Source: Streptomyces omiyaensis
GTDB taxonomy: Bacteria > Actinomycetota > Actinomycetes > Streptomycetales > Streptomycetaceae
NCBI RefSeq assembly: GCF_014650895.1
Contig: NZ_BMVV01000035.1
Coordinates: forward strand, 1 to 56,228
Length of the DNA stretch: 56,228 nt
Direction of reading: 5' to 3'
A program made the position numbers and the translations under genes. Below the pieces are notes generated by a model, which worked only from the letters and a program-made list of their open reading frames with translations, had not been told where the DNA came from and ran no database searches. How positions within the stretch are numbered: position 1 is the first letter of the stretch; each line of letters begins with the position of its first letter. This document shows positions 41,775 through 51,880 of the stretch, one piece after another.

Positions 41775-41816
41775 AACGGTTGTGGGCGCACCTTTCCAGG
41801 TGCGCCCACAACCGTT
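41775..41816. terminator. strong bidirectional terminator between TetR and CYP102 genes
   Basis: A 19-bp perfect stem (41775-41793 and 41798-41816; AACGGTTGTGGGCGCACCT and its complement) with loop TTCC. TTCTTCC follows on the plus strand. It is 12 bases past the TetR stop and 19 before the CYP102 stop, serving both convergent genes. Confidence 0.93.
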
Positions 41817-41834
41817 TCTTCCTCCTTGCGAGAA

Positions 41835-44800
41835 TCAGCCGGCCCAGACGTCCTCGACGTAGCGTCCGGACCCGACGAGCGCGGCGAGCCACGCCTCGGC
41901 CCGCTCGTCGCTCTCACCGGTGCGCTCGCGGTAGATCGCCATGAACGCCTCCCGTACGGCGGGTGCCATGCGACGGCCGTCGCCGCAGATGTAGACGCGC
42001 CCACCGGCTTCCAGGACCGACCACACCTCCTCGCTCTCGCGGGCGATGCGCTCCTGGACGAAACGGGCGCCGTTCTCGGGCGCGTGCATGAAGGTGGGAC
42101 GCATGCTGACGGCGCCGGCGGCCTCCGCCTCCTCGAACTCCTCCCGGTGCAGGAAGTCCACGTCCGGGTGGTCGCAGCCGAAGTAGCAGAGCAGGGTGCC
42201 GGTCGAGCCCGCGTGGTGGCGGTCCAGGACGGCTCCGCGGAAGGGCGCGAGGCCGGTGCCCGCGCTGACCAGGATCACCGGCACGGAGGTGTCCTCGGGG
42301 AGGCGGAAGGACTCGCTGCACGGCAGGACCCGGGCCTGGATCACGTCGCCCGCGTTCACGGTCTGCAGGAAGTGCGAGGCGATGCCCCGGAAGGTGCCCT
42401 CGCCCGACCGGTGGGGCGCTGCGAGCAGCGACACCATCAGGTCGGCCTCGCCGGGCCGGGCCGCGGCGGACGACGAGATCGAGTAGTGCCGGGGGCGCAG
42501 GACCGGGAGCAGTTCCAGGAAGCGCTCGAAGGGCAGCTCGCACGCGCGGTAGCGCTCCAGGAGGTCCAGGACGCCGAGGCCCGCGACGGTCACCTGCTCC
42601 CGGAAGGTCTCGGGATCGGCGGTGGCGAAGGCGGTGAGCGGCTGCTTCTCGGGCGGGCAGTCGGTGTGCTCGGCGAGCACCGCGACCTGCTCCCGGGTGG
42701 CCGCGTCCTGGAGCTCGACGAAGTCGGTGAGCAGGCGGCGCAAGGTCAGCGGCCGGTCCACGGGCAGGGCGCCCCGGCTCCGGCGGCGGGCGCGCAGCCG
42801 GACGGTGCGGTCCAGGTCGAGGCCGAAGCGGTCGGCGACGCGCCGGACGAGGTCCTCGGGGTTGCCGGGCAGGACGGCCAGGTGGTCGGCGGTGCGGTAG
42901 GTGACGCCCTCGGGCAGCCGGAGCCTCAGGAACCGCTTGGAGCGGCCCAGCTCGTGGTCGGTGTCGACGAGTTCGTACGCTTCGAGGACCTCCATCGGCT
43001 GGACGCCGTGGCGCTCGGCGAGACCACCGAGGACCGACTCCGAGGTGTCCTCCAGCTCGTACAGTCCCTCCCCGTCCGCCACGGGTGCGGGGGCGGCCGC
43101 TTCACCGGCGACCGCCTCGCCGTACTCCTCCAGGAGCGCCTTCCACAGGTCTTCCGTCCACTGGTCGACCGCTCCGCCGAAGTCGCCGGAGGCGTCGGCG
43201 CTGCCGCGCTCCAGGAGCGGGACGGCGCCGGCGGCGGTCAGGCGCTCGTCGATCAGGGTGGGGATCCGCTGGTACGTGGCGGCCCAGTTGCGGTCGCCGA
43301 CACCGAGGACGGCGTACCGCAGCCCGGTGAGCGAGCCGGGGGCGAGGTTCTCCAAGGAGGCGACGAACTCGGCGGCGTCGTCGGTCGGGCGGCCGTTGTA
43401 GGAAGCGGCGATGATGACGACGGGGCCCTTGGAGCCGGCCAACCTCTCCGTGTACTGGTCGAGGGAGGCGACGGTCGGGGCGAAGCCGTGCTCCTCGCCG
43501 TCCGTGCCGAGGTCGCGGGCGATGCCGGCGCAGGTGCCGAGGTTGGAACCGTGGAGCAGCGTCAGCGCGGTGCCGCTCGCCCGGCGCGTCACGGCCGCGG
43601 TCCGGCCCGCGGCGGGGACCGCCGCCGCGGCGGCGGGCAGGCGTCGTTCGTCGCTGGTGCGGCGGGCGAGCCTCAGGCTGAACCCGTCGGGCTTGATGGT
43701 GAGGGTCGACTTGATCTTCATCTGGTAGTCGGTGTGGTCGATCAGGCGGTAGCGGTGCACCAGCAGGCCGAGCAGCAGGGTGGCCTCGTGCAGCGCGAAC
43801 TGCCGTCCGATGCAGGCCCGTTCGCCGTTGCCGAACGGCTTGAAGGCGTGGACCGAGCGGGCCGCCTCCCGCTCGGGCGTGAAGCGCTCGGGATCGAACA
43901 GCTCGACGTTCTCCCCCCAGGCCGCGTCGCGGTGCAGGGCCGAGGCGATCACCATCAGCGACTCGCCCTTGCGCACGGGGTACTTGCCGCCGATGACGGT
44001 GTCCTCGATCGGCTCGACGGCGTACGCGGGCGCCGTCGGCCACAGCCGCAGGCTCTCGTTGAGCACCTGGCGGATGTACGCGAGCTTGCCGATGTCGCCG
44101 TACTGGGGATCCGGGGACTCGGTGTCTCCCCACAGGGCGTCCACCTCGGCCTGGGCCCGGGCGAGCACCTCCGGATGCTTGGTCAGGTAGTACAGCGCGA
44201 AGGAGAGCGCACTGCTCGTGGTCTCGTGGCCGGCGATCAGGAAGGTGATCACCTGGTGCCGGATGTTGACGTCGTCCAGGAGCTCGCCGGTGACGGGGTC
44301 CTTCGTGTGCAGCATCAGCCCCATCAGATCGTCCGTGCTGGTGTCGCCGGAGGCGCGGCGCTCCCTGATCACGTCGTCGACGAGCTCCGTCATCAGGTCG
44401 ATGTCCGCGCGGAACTGCTCGACCTTCTTCCTCTTGAACAGTTCGGAGCCCGGGATGGACTCGCCCTTCTCCTGGGCGAAGACGAGGGCCCGGGACATCG
44501 CCTCGACGAACGGGTGCAGGTCGTCGCGGCGGAAGGACTCGAAGTCGTAGCCGAAGCCGCACAGGCCGATCGTGTCGAAGGTCAGCCGGGTCATCTCGTC
44601 GGGCACGTCCACCGACTGCACCCCGGCCAGCCGGTCCCACTTGCCGATCAGCGACCGGGCGACCTGGAGCATGGGGGCGTGGTAGCTGCGCATCGAGCCG
44701 AGTGAGAACGCGGGCATCAGGATGTCGTGGGCCTTGCGCCAGTTCGGCTCGTGGTTGTAGGCGGTGAACAGACCGTCCCCGGCCAGGGCCCGGACCTCGA

Positions 44801-45050
44801 CCAGGTCGGCGTGGACGTGCTTGCGGAAGCGGGTCTCGTCCGACAGCTCGGTCACGAGGTCCAGACCGCCGACCATGACGGTGTCCCTCCCGAAGAGCCG
44901 CAGCCGGTACACGGGCCCGAATTCCCTGAACTCCTTCAGCAGGTAGGCCAGGAAGTCCGCGCCCGCCGGAACGTTGAACGCGTGGCCTACGAGGGGCAGC
45001 GGGGGGCGCTCGGGGATCGCCCGCGCCGCGCCTACGGACACCTGAGTCAT
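41835..45050 (-). CDS. CYP102-family self-sufficient P450 (P450 BM3-type)
   Basis: 1071 residues. The P450 domain (~1-470) has LIAGHETTS (I helix, 272-280), ExxR in NESLRL and heme C413 in FGNGERACIGRQ. F95 in GDGLFTAYNHE is the counterpart of BM3 F87. A flavodoxin domain (~480-640, LLHGSNLGTCAG) and a FAD/NADPH reductase (~680-1071, RHYSISSS, SAGTGLAPFRG, closing DVWAG) follow. It hydroxylates fatty acids or related compounds near the chain end using NADPH. ATG 45050 has AAAGG upstream. Probably controlled by the TetR protein. Confidence 0.95.
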   Translation of the reverse strand: MTQVSVGAARAIPERPPLPLVGHAFNVPAGADFLAYLLKEFREFGPVYRLRLFGRDTVMVGGLDLVTELSDETRFRKHVHADLVEVRALAGDGLFTAYNHEPNWRKAHDILMPAFSLGSMRSYHAPMLQVARSLIGKWDRLAGVQSVDVPDEMTRLTFDTIGLCGFGYDFESFRRDDLHPFVEAMSRALVFAQEKGESIPGSELFKRKKVEQFRADIDLMTELVDDVIRERRASGDTSTDDLMGLMLHTKDPVTGELLDDVNIRHQVITFLIAGHETTSSALSFALYYLTKHPEVLARAQAEVDALWGDTESPDPQYGDIGKLAYIRQVLNESLRLWPTAPAYAVEPIEDTVIGGKYPVRKGESLMVIASALHRDAAWGENVELFDPERFTPEREAARSVHAFKPFGNGERACIGRQFALHEATLLLGLLVHRYRLIDHTDYQMKIKSTLTIKPDGFSLRLARRTSDERRLPAAAAAVPAAGRTAAVTRRASGTALTLLHGSNLGTCAGIARDLGTDGEEHGFAPTVASLDQYTERLAGSKGPVVIIAASYNGRPTDDAAEFVASLENLAPGSLTGLRYAVLGVGDRNWAATYQRIPTLIDERLTAAGAVPLLERGSADASGDFGGAVDQWTEDLWKALLEEYGEAVAGEAAAPAPVADGEGLYELEDTSESVLGGLAERHGVQPMEVLEAYELVDTDHELGRSKRFLRLRLPEGVTYRTADHLAVLPGNPEDLVRRVADRFGLDLDRTVRLRARRRSRGALPVDRPLTLRRLLTDFVELQDAATREQVAVLAEHTDCPPEKQPLTAFATADPETFREQVTVAGLGVLDLLERYRACELPFERFLELLPVLRPRHYSISSSAAARPGEADLMVSLLAAPHRSGEGTFRGIASHFLQTVNAGDVIQARVLPCSESFRLPEDTSVPVILVSAGTGLAPFRGAVLDRHHAGSTGTLLCYFGCDHPDVDFLHREEFEEAEAAGAVSMRPTFMHAPENGARFVQERIARESEEVWSVLEAGGRVYICGDGRRMAPAVREAFMAIYRERTGESDERAEAWLAALVGSGRYVEDVWAG

Positions 45051-45302
45051 GAGCGTGCCTTTCGTTGCACTCCAGCAGTCACCAGCCAACATACACACGA
45101 CTTTGTCAGGCGAACATGTCGAATGACTGTACTGAACGACACAGTCACAGGACGGAACTCGGAGCATGCCGTGAACGTCCGGCGGGAGCGGCTTGACAGA
45201 TGACACCGTCAGTAGACACGGTTAATCGACATGGTCAGTCGACCATGTCGAGCGCCTGAGCTACGCACGCGCTTCCTTCATCGAGCACATCGAGGTCTCC
45301 GC
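45051..45302. promoter_or_regulatory. divergent CYP102/alcohol dehydrogenase promoter region
   Basis: 252 bases. Holds a TTGACA at 45193-45198, a 26-bp palindrome (45226-45251) and an extra CATGTCGA half-site at 45115-45122 on the CYP102 side. Exact promoters could not be fixed. Confidence 0.5.
45226..45251. promoter_or_regulatory. TetR-type operator
   Basis: TCGACATGGTC (45226-45236) and GACCATGTCGA (45241-45251) flank AGTC; 11-bp perfect arms. AGTCGA at the centre and TCGAC at the ends are shared with the palindrome in the TetR promoter (41112-41124). It lies 52 bases before the alcohol dehydrogenase ATG and ~180 from the CYP102 start. Confidence 0.65.
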
Positions 45303-46364
45303 ATGAACACCATGCTGGCCGGGCGGCTGCGCCTGGACACCCGTACCTTCGCCGTCGAAGAGGTCCCGATCCCGGTCCCCGGCCCGGGCGAGGTCCTCGT
45401 GGAGGTGCGGGCCGCCGGCGTCTGCCTGTCCGACATCCATCTGATCGACGGCAGCCTGAGCCCCTTCTTCCCCACCGACGCCGTCACGAAGGCGGGCGCC
45501 GTCACCCTCGGCCACGAGGTCGCCGGAGTCGTCCACACCCTCGGCCCGGACGTGAAGGGCGACTGGGCGCCCGGACAGCGCGTGGTCCTCCAGGCCGGCG
45601 AGGCGTGCGGCGACTGCGGCGGCTGCCTGCGACGGATGACGTGCCACCGGCCGATCACCCGCGGCCTGGACTACGACGGCGGCTGGGCGCAGTACGCGAT
45701 CGCCCGCGAGGGCACGCTGCTGCCCATACCGGACGACCTGCCCTTCGACCAGGCCGCGATCATCCCCGACGCGGTCTCCACCCCGTACGCCGCGATCGTG
45801 GGAACCGGCGCGGTCCGCCCCGCCCAGTCGGTCGGCATCTGGGGCGCGGGCGGCCTCGGCGCCCACGCCGTGCGCCTCGCCCGGATGGTCGGCGCGGCCC
45901 CGATCCTCGCGATCGACCCGCTGCCCTCGGCCCGCGAGCGGGCCCTCCTCTTCGGCGCGGACGTCGCCCTCGACCCCCTCGCCCCGGACTTCGCGGAGGC
46001 GGTGCGGGAGGCGACGGCCGGGCGCGGCCTCGACGTCGCGTTCGACTTCGCCGGCGTGGGCGCCGCCCGCGCCCAGGCCGCGTCGGTCCTCGGTCCCTTC
46101 GGTTCGCTCGTCCTCGCCGGACTCACCCCGGAGCCGGTCGCGATCGCCGACAGCATCGGATTCTGCTTCAACGTCAACCAGGTCCGCGGCCACTACGGCT
46201 CCGAGCCGGAGCACGTGGAGCAGCTCGTCGGACTGGCCGCCGCCGGACGGATCGACCTCGGCCCCTCCGTCAGCGCCCACGTCCCGCTGGCGGAAGCCGC
46301 GGAGGCCGTCGCCCGGCTGGAGAAGAAGATCGGAGACCCGATCCGCCTCGTACTCACCCCCTGA
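45303..46364 (+). CDS. zinc-dependent alcohol dehydrogenase
   Basis: 353 residues from ATG 45303 with GAGGT upstream. Catalytic zinc C41 (GVCLSDIH) and H71-E72; structural cysteines 102, 105, 108 and 114. The GxGxxG position reads GAGGLGAHA. It is divergent from CYP102 across a shared operator, so it probably oxidises the alcohol formed by the P450. Close relatives act on medium-chain or secondary alcohols. No close link with the alcohol dehydrogenase at 26.7 kb except family. Confidence 0.9.
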   Translation: MNTMLAGRLRLDTRTFAVEEVPIPVPGPGEVLVEVRAAGVCLSDIHLIDGSLSPFFPTDAVTKAGAVTLGHEVAGVVHTLGPDVKGDWAPGQRVVLQAGEACGDCGGCLRRMTCHRPITRGLDYDGGWAQYAIAREGTLLPIPDDLPFDQAAIIPDAVSTPYAAIVGTGAVRPAQSVGIWGAGGLGAHAVRLARMVGAAPILAIDPLPSARERALLFGADVALDPLAPDFAEAVREATAGRGLDVAFDFAGVGAARAQAASVLGPFGSLVLAGLTPEPVAIADSIGFCFNVNQVRGHYGSEPEHVEQLVGLAAAGRIDLGPSVSAHVPLAEAAEAVARLEKKIGDPIRLVLTP

Positions 46365-46370
46365 GCACGA

Positions 46371-46421
46371 GGGGCGGTGGCCGGCTCACTCCGCACGCGC
46401 GGACGAACCGGCCACCGCCCC
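46371..46421. terminator. bidirectional terminator
   Basis: A 14-bp perfect stem (GGGGCGGTGGCCGG, 46371-46384; CCGGCCACCGCCCC, 46408-46421) with a loop that itself contains TCCGC/GCGGA. It lies between the convergent alcohol dehydrogenase and DUF1345 genes. Confidence 0.85.
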
Positions 46422-46449
46422 ACCATCGCCCGAGGACCGACGGCACCTG

Positions 46450-47283
46450 TCAGACGCCCTGCCCACCATCCAGCGCCGCGACCATGCCGGCCACGATCAC
46501 CGTGTTGAAGACGAACGCGATGGTCGCGTTGGCCGCCACCGTCCGGCGCATCTCCCGCGACATCACCGTGACGTCCGTCGTCCCGAACGTCGTCATGACC
46601 GACAGGGCGAAGTACACGTAGTCGGCCCAAGCCGCCGTCTCCCCACCCGGGAAGTCCAGCGCCGCCTCGTCCTCCACGAGGTTGTCGGCATGGAACGCGA
46701 CCGTGAAGGCGACCAGAACGCAGATCCAGGCGACGACGACGAGACCGAGCGCCATCAGAACCCGCGCGGTCGCCGGGAAGGCGGAACCCAGATGCCCGGG
46801 ACGCCACACCGCCGACACCACGAGCGCCGCCGACGCGATGAGGACCGACACGCCGGGGCCCGGCGCGGTCCCCAGAAGGTAGCGCTGCAGCACGGTGCCC
46901 CGCGCCTCCCGCCGGGCCCAGGCGCGGATCCGTTCCGGCGGCGCGTTCGAGAAGGCCCTCAGCGTGACCACCAGGTAGCAGAGCAGGTAGGCGAACAGCG
47001 CCACCACGCCCAGATCGGCACTGGAGGCGGACACGGCCCCCGGCGCGAGAACTCCCAGCAGGCCGAGGAGCACGGCGACACAGGCCCCGACGACCGTACT
47101 CACCGCGGACCGGCGGCGCTCGGAGAGCCACGAATGCACCGGCCGTGCCTCCTCGTCGAACGTCCCCGCGCACGCGAGGACGACCGCCCGGCCCCCGCAG
47201 AGGAATCCGGACAGAACGTGATCGTACGAAAGGGCGGCCGTCCCAGGCCGCCGTCCACCGAACGACGCGCTGGTGGTGTGCAC
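46450..47283 (-). CDS. DUF1345 membrane protein
   Basis: 277 residues from GTG 47283 (GGGGAG upstream); the open frame extends to 47511, but that part is arginine/proline-rich and unlikely to be translated. Five to six hydrophobic helices. The conserved DUF1345 segment DYVYFALSVMTTFGTTDVTV, then MRRTVAANATIAFVFNTVIVA, is near the end. That TTFGTTDV stretch resembles a potassium-channel pore-like motif. Function of the family is unknown. The N-terminal ~60 residues before the first helix are longer than usual and the start is uncertain. Confidence 0.75.
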   Translation of the reverse strand: MHTTSASFGGRRPGTAALSYDHVLSGFLCGGRAVVLACAGTFDEEARPVHSWLSERRRSAVSTVVGACVAVLLGLLGVLAPGAVSASSADLGVVALFAYLLCYLVVTLRAFSNAPPERIRAWARREARGTVLQRYLLGTAPGPGVSVLIASAALVVSAVWRPGHLGSAFPATARVLMALGLVVVAWICVLVAFTVAFHADNLVEDEAALDFPGGETAAWADYVYFALSVMTTFGTTDVTVMSREMRRTVAANATIAFVFNTVIVAGMVAALDGGQGV

Positions 47284-47910
47284 ACGCTCCCCGCCCCGCC
47301 GCGCTTCCCCCTCCTGCGGACGCGTCCGCCGCCCATCCGCTCGGCGGGCATGCCTGGGAAGGTGCGGCCGGAGGCTCCCTCCTCGTCCAGGAACCCGGCC
47401 GGTTCGGTCGTCGTCGTCCGCAGGACGGTCAGCGGGCCGAGGCGCCGGCCTCGGCCGGGTGGTCGAACTCGTCGTGGAGTCCGAAGCCGGGATGGACCCG
47501 CCGCCCCGCACGCGTCGGAACTTGCGGCCACCTGACCCCGGCGCCTTCCGCTGGTCGCAGGAGCCGCCGGCGGGCTCGTGGGCGTGGGCCTCGGTCGCGG
47601 ATGTGCGCGAACGGGGAGGCGCTGCCCGTGGAGAGGCCGTCGGCGCTGGACGCCGGCCCGTGCGCTACCGCGTGGGCGGCCGCCAGAGTCGCCCCCTGGC
47701 CGGCGAGCACGGTGGCCGCGCCGGTGCGGGACGGCGCCGAGACGGTCGCGGCGCCGTCGGTCGCGGCGCCCGGCAGCGGTTCCCGGACGCGGGCCGCGGA
47801 CCGGCCGTGCGGGCGGCGGCCCGGGCGGTTTCTCGCCGGCTCTCGCAGGACGGTGGCCGTACCGCCCCCCGTCGAAGGCCTGGAGAGCCCTCGCGAGCCG
47901 GGGCCGGCCC
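47284..47910. other. 627-base gap without a convincing gene
   Basis: Very GC-rich. All frames on both strands are arginine-, alanine- and glycine-rich with no domain I recognise. It lies downstream of the broken phosphatase gene (minus strand) and upstream of the DUF1345 gene. No clear hairpin terminator was found. It may contain sequence decaying together with the pseudogene. Confidence 0.45.
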
Positions 47911-50277
47911 TCAGGCGGACAGCTCCTGCTCGACCCAGATGGTCTTCCCCGTCGGTCCGTACCTGCTCCCCCACCGGCGGCTGAGCTGAGCCACCAGGAA
48001 CAGTCCCCGTCCCCCTTCGTCGCCGACGCGGGCGCGGCGCATCCGGGGCTGGGTGTTGCTGGGGTCCGTGACCTCGCAGAAGAGGGCTTCGTCGCGGACG
48101 AGACGCAGGCCCACGGGGCCGCCCGCGTACCGCACCGCGTTGGTGGCGAGTTCGCTGACGATCAACTCGGTCACGAAGGAGTTCCCCTCGAGTCCCCATG
48201 CGGCCAGCTTGCCCGTCGCCGCCTCCCTCGCCGAGGCCACCGCCCGGGGATCCGCGGGAAACGTCCAGTCGGCGACGGAGTCCTCCCCCAGGGGGGCGGT
48301 GCGCGCGAGCAGGAGGGCCGCGTCGTCGCGCGGGGGGCCCGATCCGGAGCCGCTCATGAGCGCCCGCGCGATCGCGGTGAGGTCTCCGTCGGCGGGCCGG
48401 AGCCGTGTCAGCAGGTCGGTCACCGCGCGGGCGGGGTCGTCGGCGCCGTAGTGCTGGAGCAGGCCGTCGGTGTGGAGGGCGAGGACGCTGCCCGGGGGCA
48501 CGTCGACGGTCGTCGCCTCGAACGGGAAGCCGCCCACGCCGAGGGGAGGTCCCGGCCGCACGGCCACCGGCGCGGCCCGTCCCCCGGGCGGGGCCAGGAG
48601 GGGCGGAGGGTGCCCCGCGGAAGCCATCGTGCAGCGTCCGGCGACAGGGTCGTGCACGGCCACCAGGCAGGTCGCGCCGACCACGTCGTGCTGCGCGGGA
48701 CCGGACTAGCCGGCCAGCCGGGACACCAGGTCGTCCAGGTGGGCGAGCAGTTCGTCGGGGGGCAGCTCCAGGTCCGCAAGCGTCTGTACGGCCGTGCGCA
48801 GCCGCCCCATGGTGGCGGTGGCGTGCAGACCGTGGCCGGTCACGTCCCCGACGACGAGGGCGGTGCGCAGCGAGGGGAGTGCGATCGCGTCGAACCAGTC
48901 CCCACCGATCTCGGCACCCCCCGACGCGGGCACGTAGGCGCCCGCGGTCTCCATGACCCGGGTGGAGGTGACGGCCTGGGGCAGCAGGCGCCGCTGGAGG
49001 GTCACGGCAGCACGGTGCTCACGGGTGTAGCGGCGGGCGTTGTCCACTCCGAGGGCGGAATGCGCCGCGATCTCCGAGAGCAGGATCGCGTCCTCCTCCT
49101 CGAAGGGCTCGGGTCGGTCGGTACGCCAGGCGGCCACCAGCCCCAGCACCAGGCCGCGCGCGAACAGCGGGGCAGCGATCATCGAGTGGCCGTCCTCGGG
49201 GGCCGCGAGCCGCAGGTGGTCCGGGTCCGCCAGGCCTCGTCCCAGGGTCTCGCGGTCGGTCACGATCGTGCGGCCCTCCTGGAGCTCGCGCACCATGGCC
49301 AGGTCGGGGAAGGGCGGGACGGGAGCGCCGGGCGGGAGCAGGCCGGAGGGCCACGTCCCCCTCGCGGAGCGCACCGCCGCCCTGCGCAGGTGGAGATCGC
49401 CGCCGCCGAAGGTCTTCGGCGGCTCCTCTCCCGCGAGGGCTGCGTCCGCCAGATCGACCCACGCGACGTCGGCGAAGTCCGGGACCAGCGCGTCGACGAC
49501 CTCCTGGGCCGTCCTGCCGATGTCGAGCGTGCTCCCGATCCCCGCCGACGCGCGGTGGCGCAGCTCGCGCCGCCGCTCGGCCCGCCAGTGCCTCGTGGCG
49601 TCGGTGAACAGGACGGCGACGCCCGTGGGCCGTCCGTGCGCGTCCTGGGTCCGTACCGCGGACACGGAGAAGGACCATTCTTCGTAGGGGGGCCGTGCGG
49701 ACCTCACCCGCTGTTCGTGTCCGGCGAGGGGCACACCCGTCTCCAGCACGGCCCGCAGCCCCGCTTCGGCCTCGGCCGCGTCGGGTGGGCGCATGACGTC
49801 GGAGAGCCGGCTGCCCACGGGGAGCGGCGGCCCGACGTGCGCGCCCCGCGCCAGGTTGGTCCGTACGACGGCGAGATCGGTGTCACGGAGGACGAAGCCG
49901 ATGCGTTCCTGCGCGAGCAGGGCCCGGGTGAGGGCCGCGTCCCACTCCGCTTCGGCCGGCCGGTCGGCGGCGACGGCCAGGATCAGCGACAGTTCCGGGC
50001 TCCGCAGCCCGTCGGTTCGGTAACGCACCGTGACGGTCTTGCCTGAGCCGCACCGCAGCCTGGCCGTCCCGCGGTCCGGCAGTCGTCCGGCGGGAACCGC
50101 GCCGCGGTCGGCCAGCAGCCGGAGGACGGAACGGTGCATCACCTCCGGCGCGGGCCGCTCGACGAGCCGTTCCGCGGCGTGGGACCAGCCGATCACGACG
50201 CCCCGGCGGTCGACCAGCGCGGCTGCCACCTGGGGCGGCGGAACGCCCTCACCGGCGTCCTCCGCTTTCGTGCTCAT
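47911..50277 (-). pseudogene. PAS/GAF/PP2C/HATPase phosphatase gene interrupted by an in-frame TAG
   Basis: From ATG 50277 (GGGAGG upstream) the frame encodes 523 residues: PAS-like regions, a GAF domain (~260-430) and the first half of a PP2C domain (GGDWFDAI, VGDVTGHGLHATATMGRLR, DELLAHLDDLVSRLAG), then TAG at 48706-48708. The same frame continues with ATCLVAVHDPVAGR, VLALHTDGLL, DDAALLLAR and a complete RsbW-like kinase (ELIVSELATNAVRYAGG, DEGGRGLFLVAQ) to 47911. The stop falls in a variable loop. Without readthrough or restart the phosphatase is inactive. A sequencing error is possible. Paralogue of the intact protein at 38897-41080. Confidence 0.82.
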
Positions 50278-50471
50278 GGCCACCGCCTCCCAGCGGGTCG
50301 GTGAACCCATCATGTCGCGGCGCCGGAATCCTCGCCTTCCAGCGAGGAGGGGGCGCCGGGGACGGCGGCCCCGATCCGCCCGTACCCGGCGGGGGCCGGT
50401 GAACCACGCCTGCGCGGCGGGACCCGCGAGTCCCGTGGCGCGCCCCCCGGCGTCCGGGAGGCGCGTACGTC

Positions 50472-51302
50472 CTACGGCCGGTGCTGGACCGTGGAGTGTC
50501 CCAGCATCTCGGACATGGCGCGGGTAGAGCTCAGCAGTTCCTCCGAGAGGCGGGCCACGTCCTGCTCCGTGACGCCCCGCGCCGGCATCACGAGGGTGAC
50601 GACGAGGGGGAAGGACTCGCCGGCCGTGAACACGGGGGCCGCCAGGGAGGTGACGCCGGGAATGACGCCGCCGACGGTGGTGGACACCCCCTCGCGCAAC
50701 ACCTCGGCCCGGATCCGGTCGACGCGGTCCCGGGTGGCCGCGTCCAGGGTCTCCGTCTCCAGCTGTCCGCGCAGCACCGGCTCGGTGAGCCGCTCGGGCA
50801 GGTGCGCGAGGAACGCCGCTCCCATCGCCGAGTTCAGCAGCGGCATGGTGGCGCCGACGCGGACCGTGATCGGCAGGGCGTGGGCGCCGTACTCCCAGCG
50901 CACGACGACGGGACCGTGATCGCCCCACACCGCCAGGTTGACCGCGTGCGAGGTACGGTCCCTCAGCCCCGGCAGGTGTTCGCTGACCAGGGCCACCTCG
51001 TCCATCCTGCGCAGCGACTCGACCCCGAGCCGTCGCATGGCCGGCCCCATGTCGTAGTGCCCGGAGCTGGGCGACTGGGTGACGAGGCCGACGCGGGTGA
51101 GGCTGACGAGGTAGCGGTGGGCCTTGCTGGGCTGCATGCCGCTGGCGGCGGCTATCTGCGTCAGGCTCATCGGGCCCCGCCCCTCTTCGAGGGCTTGCAG
51201 GACGGTCATCGCCAGCTCGACGGATTGGATGCCCTGCCGGGCCGGCGACGTCTCGCCGGCCTCGGAGCCGGAAGGATGGGGTGTCTTCACGGACGCGATC
51301 AT
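50472..51302 (-). CDS. IclR-family transcriptional regulator
   Basis: 276 residues. N-terminal winged helix (~25-90): GIQSVELAMTVLQALEEG, SLTQIAAASGMQPSKAHRYL. C-terminal IclR effector domain has NLAVWGDHGPVVVRWE and TTVGGVIPGVTSLAAPVF. These control aromatic and other catabolic operons. It lies 73 bases downstream of a monooxygenase C-terminal fragment on the same strand, so the gene it once regulated may be lost. A 194-base gap separates it from the broken phosphatase gene. Confidence 0.9.
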   Translation of the reverse strand: MIASVKTPHPSGSEAGETSPARQGIQSVELAMTVLQALEEGRGPMSLTQIAAASGMQPSKAHRYLVSLTRVGLVTQSPSSGHYDMGPAMRRLGVESLRRMDEVALVSEHLPGLRDRTSHAVNLAVWGDHGPVVVRWEYGAHALPITVRVGATMPLLNSAMGAAFLAHLPERLTEPVLRGQLETETLDAATRDRVDRIRAEVLREGVSTTVGGVIPGVTSLAAPVFTAGESFPLVVTLVMPARGVTEQDVARLSEELLSSTRAMSEMLGHSTVQHRP

Positions 51303-51375
51303 AGTGACCGGCCCGACGGGGCCGTCGGAAGCCGACCGGCCGGGGTCGCGCCCTCGGAGCCGTGCGACGGCGGCA

Positions 51376-51880
51376 TCAGGCGTCCCTCCCCACCTCCGGG
51401 GCGCCCGCGCCTCCGTGGACCGCGGCCAGCAGCTCGGCCGCGAGGCCGGTCACCGCGTCGGAGCCGGCGGCCGTGCCGTACATGTAGAAGTCGGGCCGGA
51501 CGACGACGGCCGAGCAGCCGAGCTCGGCGAACCAGGCGCGGTAGGTGCCGTCCACGTCCCGCACGACGGTCGCCGACGGATGCGTCGCGGCCCGCTCGCC
51601 GAGGGCGACGACGCGCACGCCGGCCGCGGCGAGGCCGTCGAGCAGCCGGTCGTCCTCGAGCGCGGGCAGGTGGTCTTCGGCGACGAGCAGGTGGAACCCG
51701 CCCCCCACGATCTGGTCGAGGCGGTCGCGTCGGGTGCCGTCGTCCACGAAGCCCTGCACCGACAGCTGTCCCCGGCCCGCGACCGTGCTCTCGGCGAACA
51801 GGCCCTCGGTGAGGTCCGGGAAGCGCATGGGCTCGGGAGCGGCGGACTCCGCACGGCGGGCCAGCAGCGTCCGGTCGCGG
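51376..51880 (-). pseudogene. C-terminal fragment of an aromatic-ring FAD monooxygenase (MhpA-like)
   Basis: About 165 residues: DRTLLARRAESAAPEPMRFP, DLTEGLFAEST, then the thioredoxin-like C-terminal domain with VAEDHLPALEDDRLLDGLA and the closing YRAWFAELGCSAVVVRPDFY. This is the end of 3-(3-hydroxyphenyl)propionate-type hydroxylases. The FAD-binding and catalytic N-terminal ~370 residues are missing, replaced by the DUF2267 fragment in another frame. It overlaps that gene's open frame. Not functional. Confidence 0.75.

Noticed and set aside
47284..47910. Several 140-280 codon frames on both strands after the broken phosphatase
   Set aside because: All are low-complexity, overlap each other and contain no recognisable domain.
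48706..48708. In-frame TAG here and in the integrase remnant (13053-13055) as possible UAG recoding
   Set aside because: TAG is used as an ordinary stop by several genes in the window (for example at 270-272, 2162-2164 and the IclR gene), the integrase is truncated anyway, and no recoding machinery is present.
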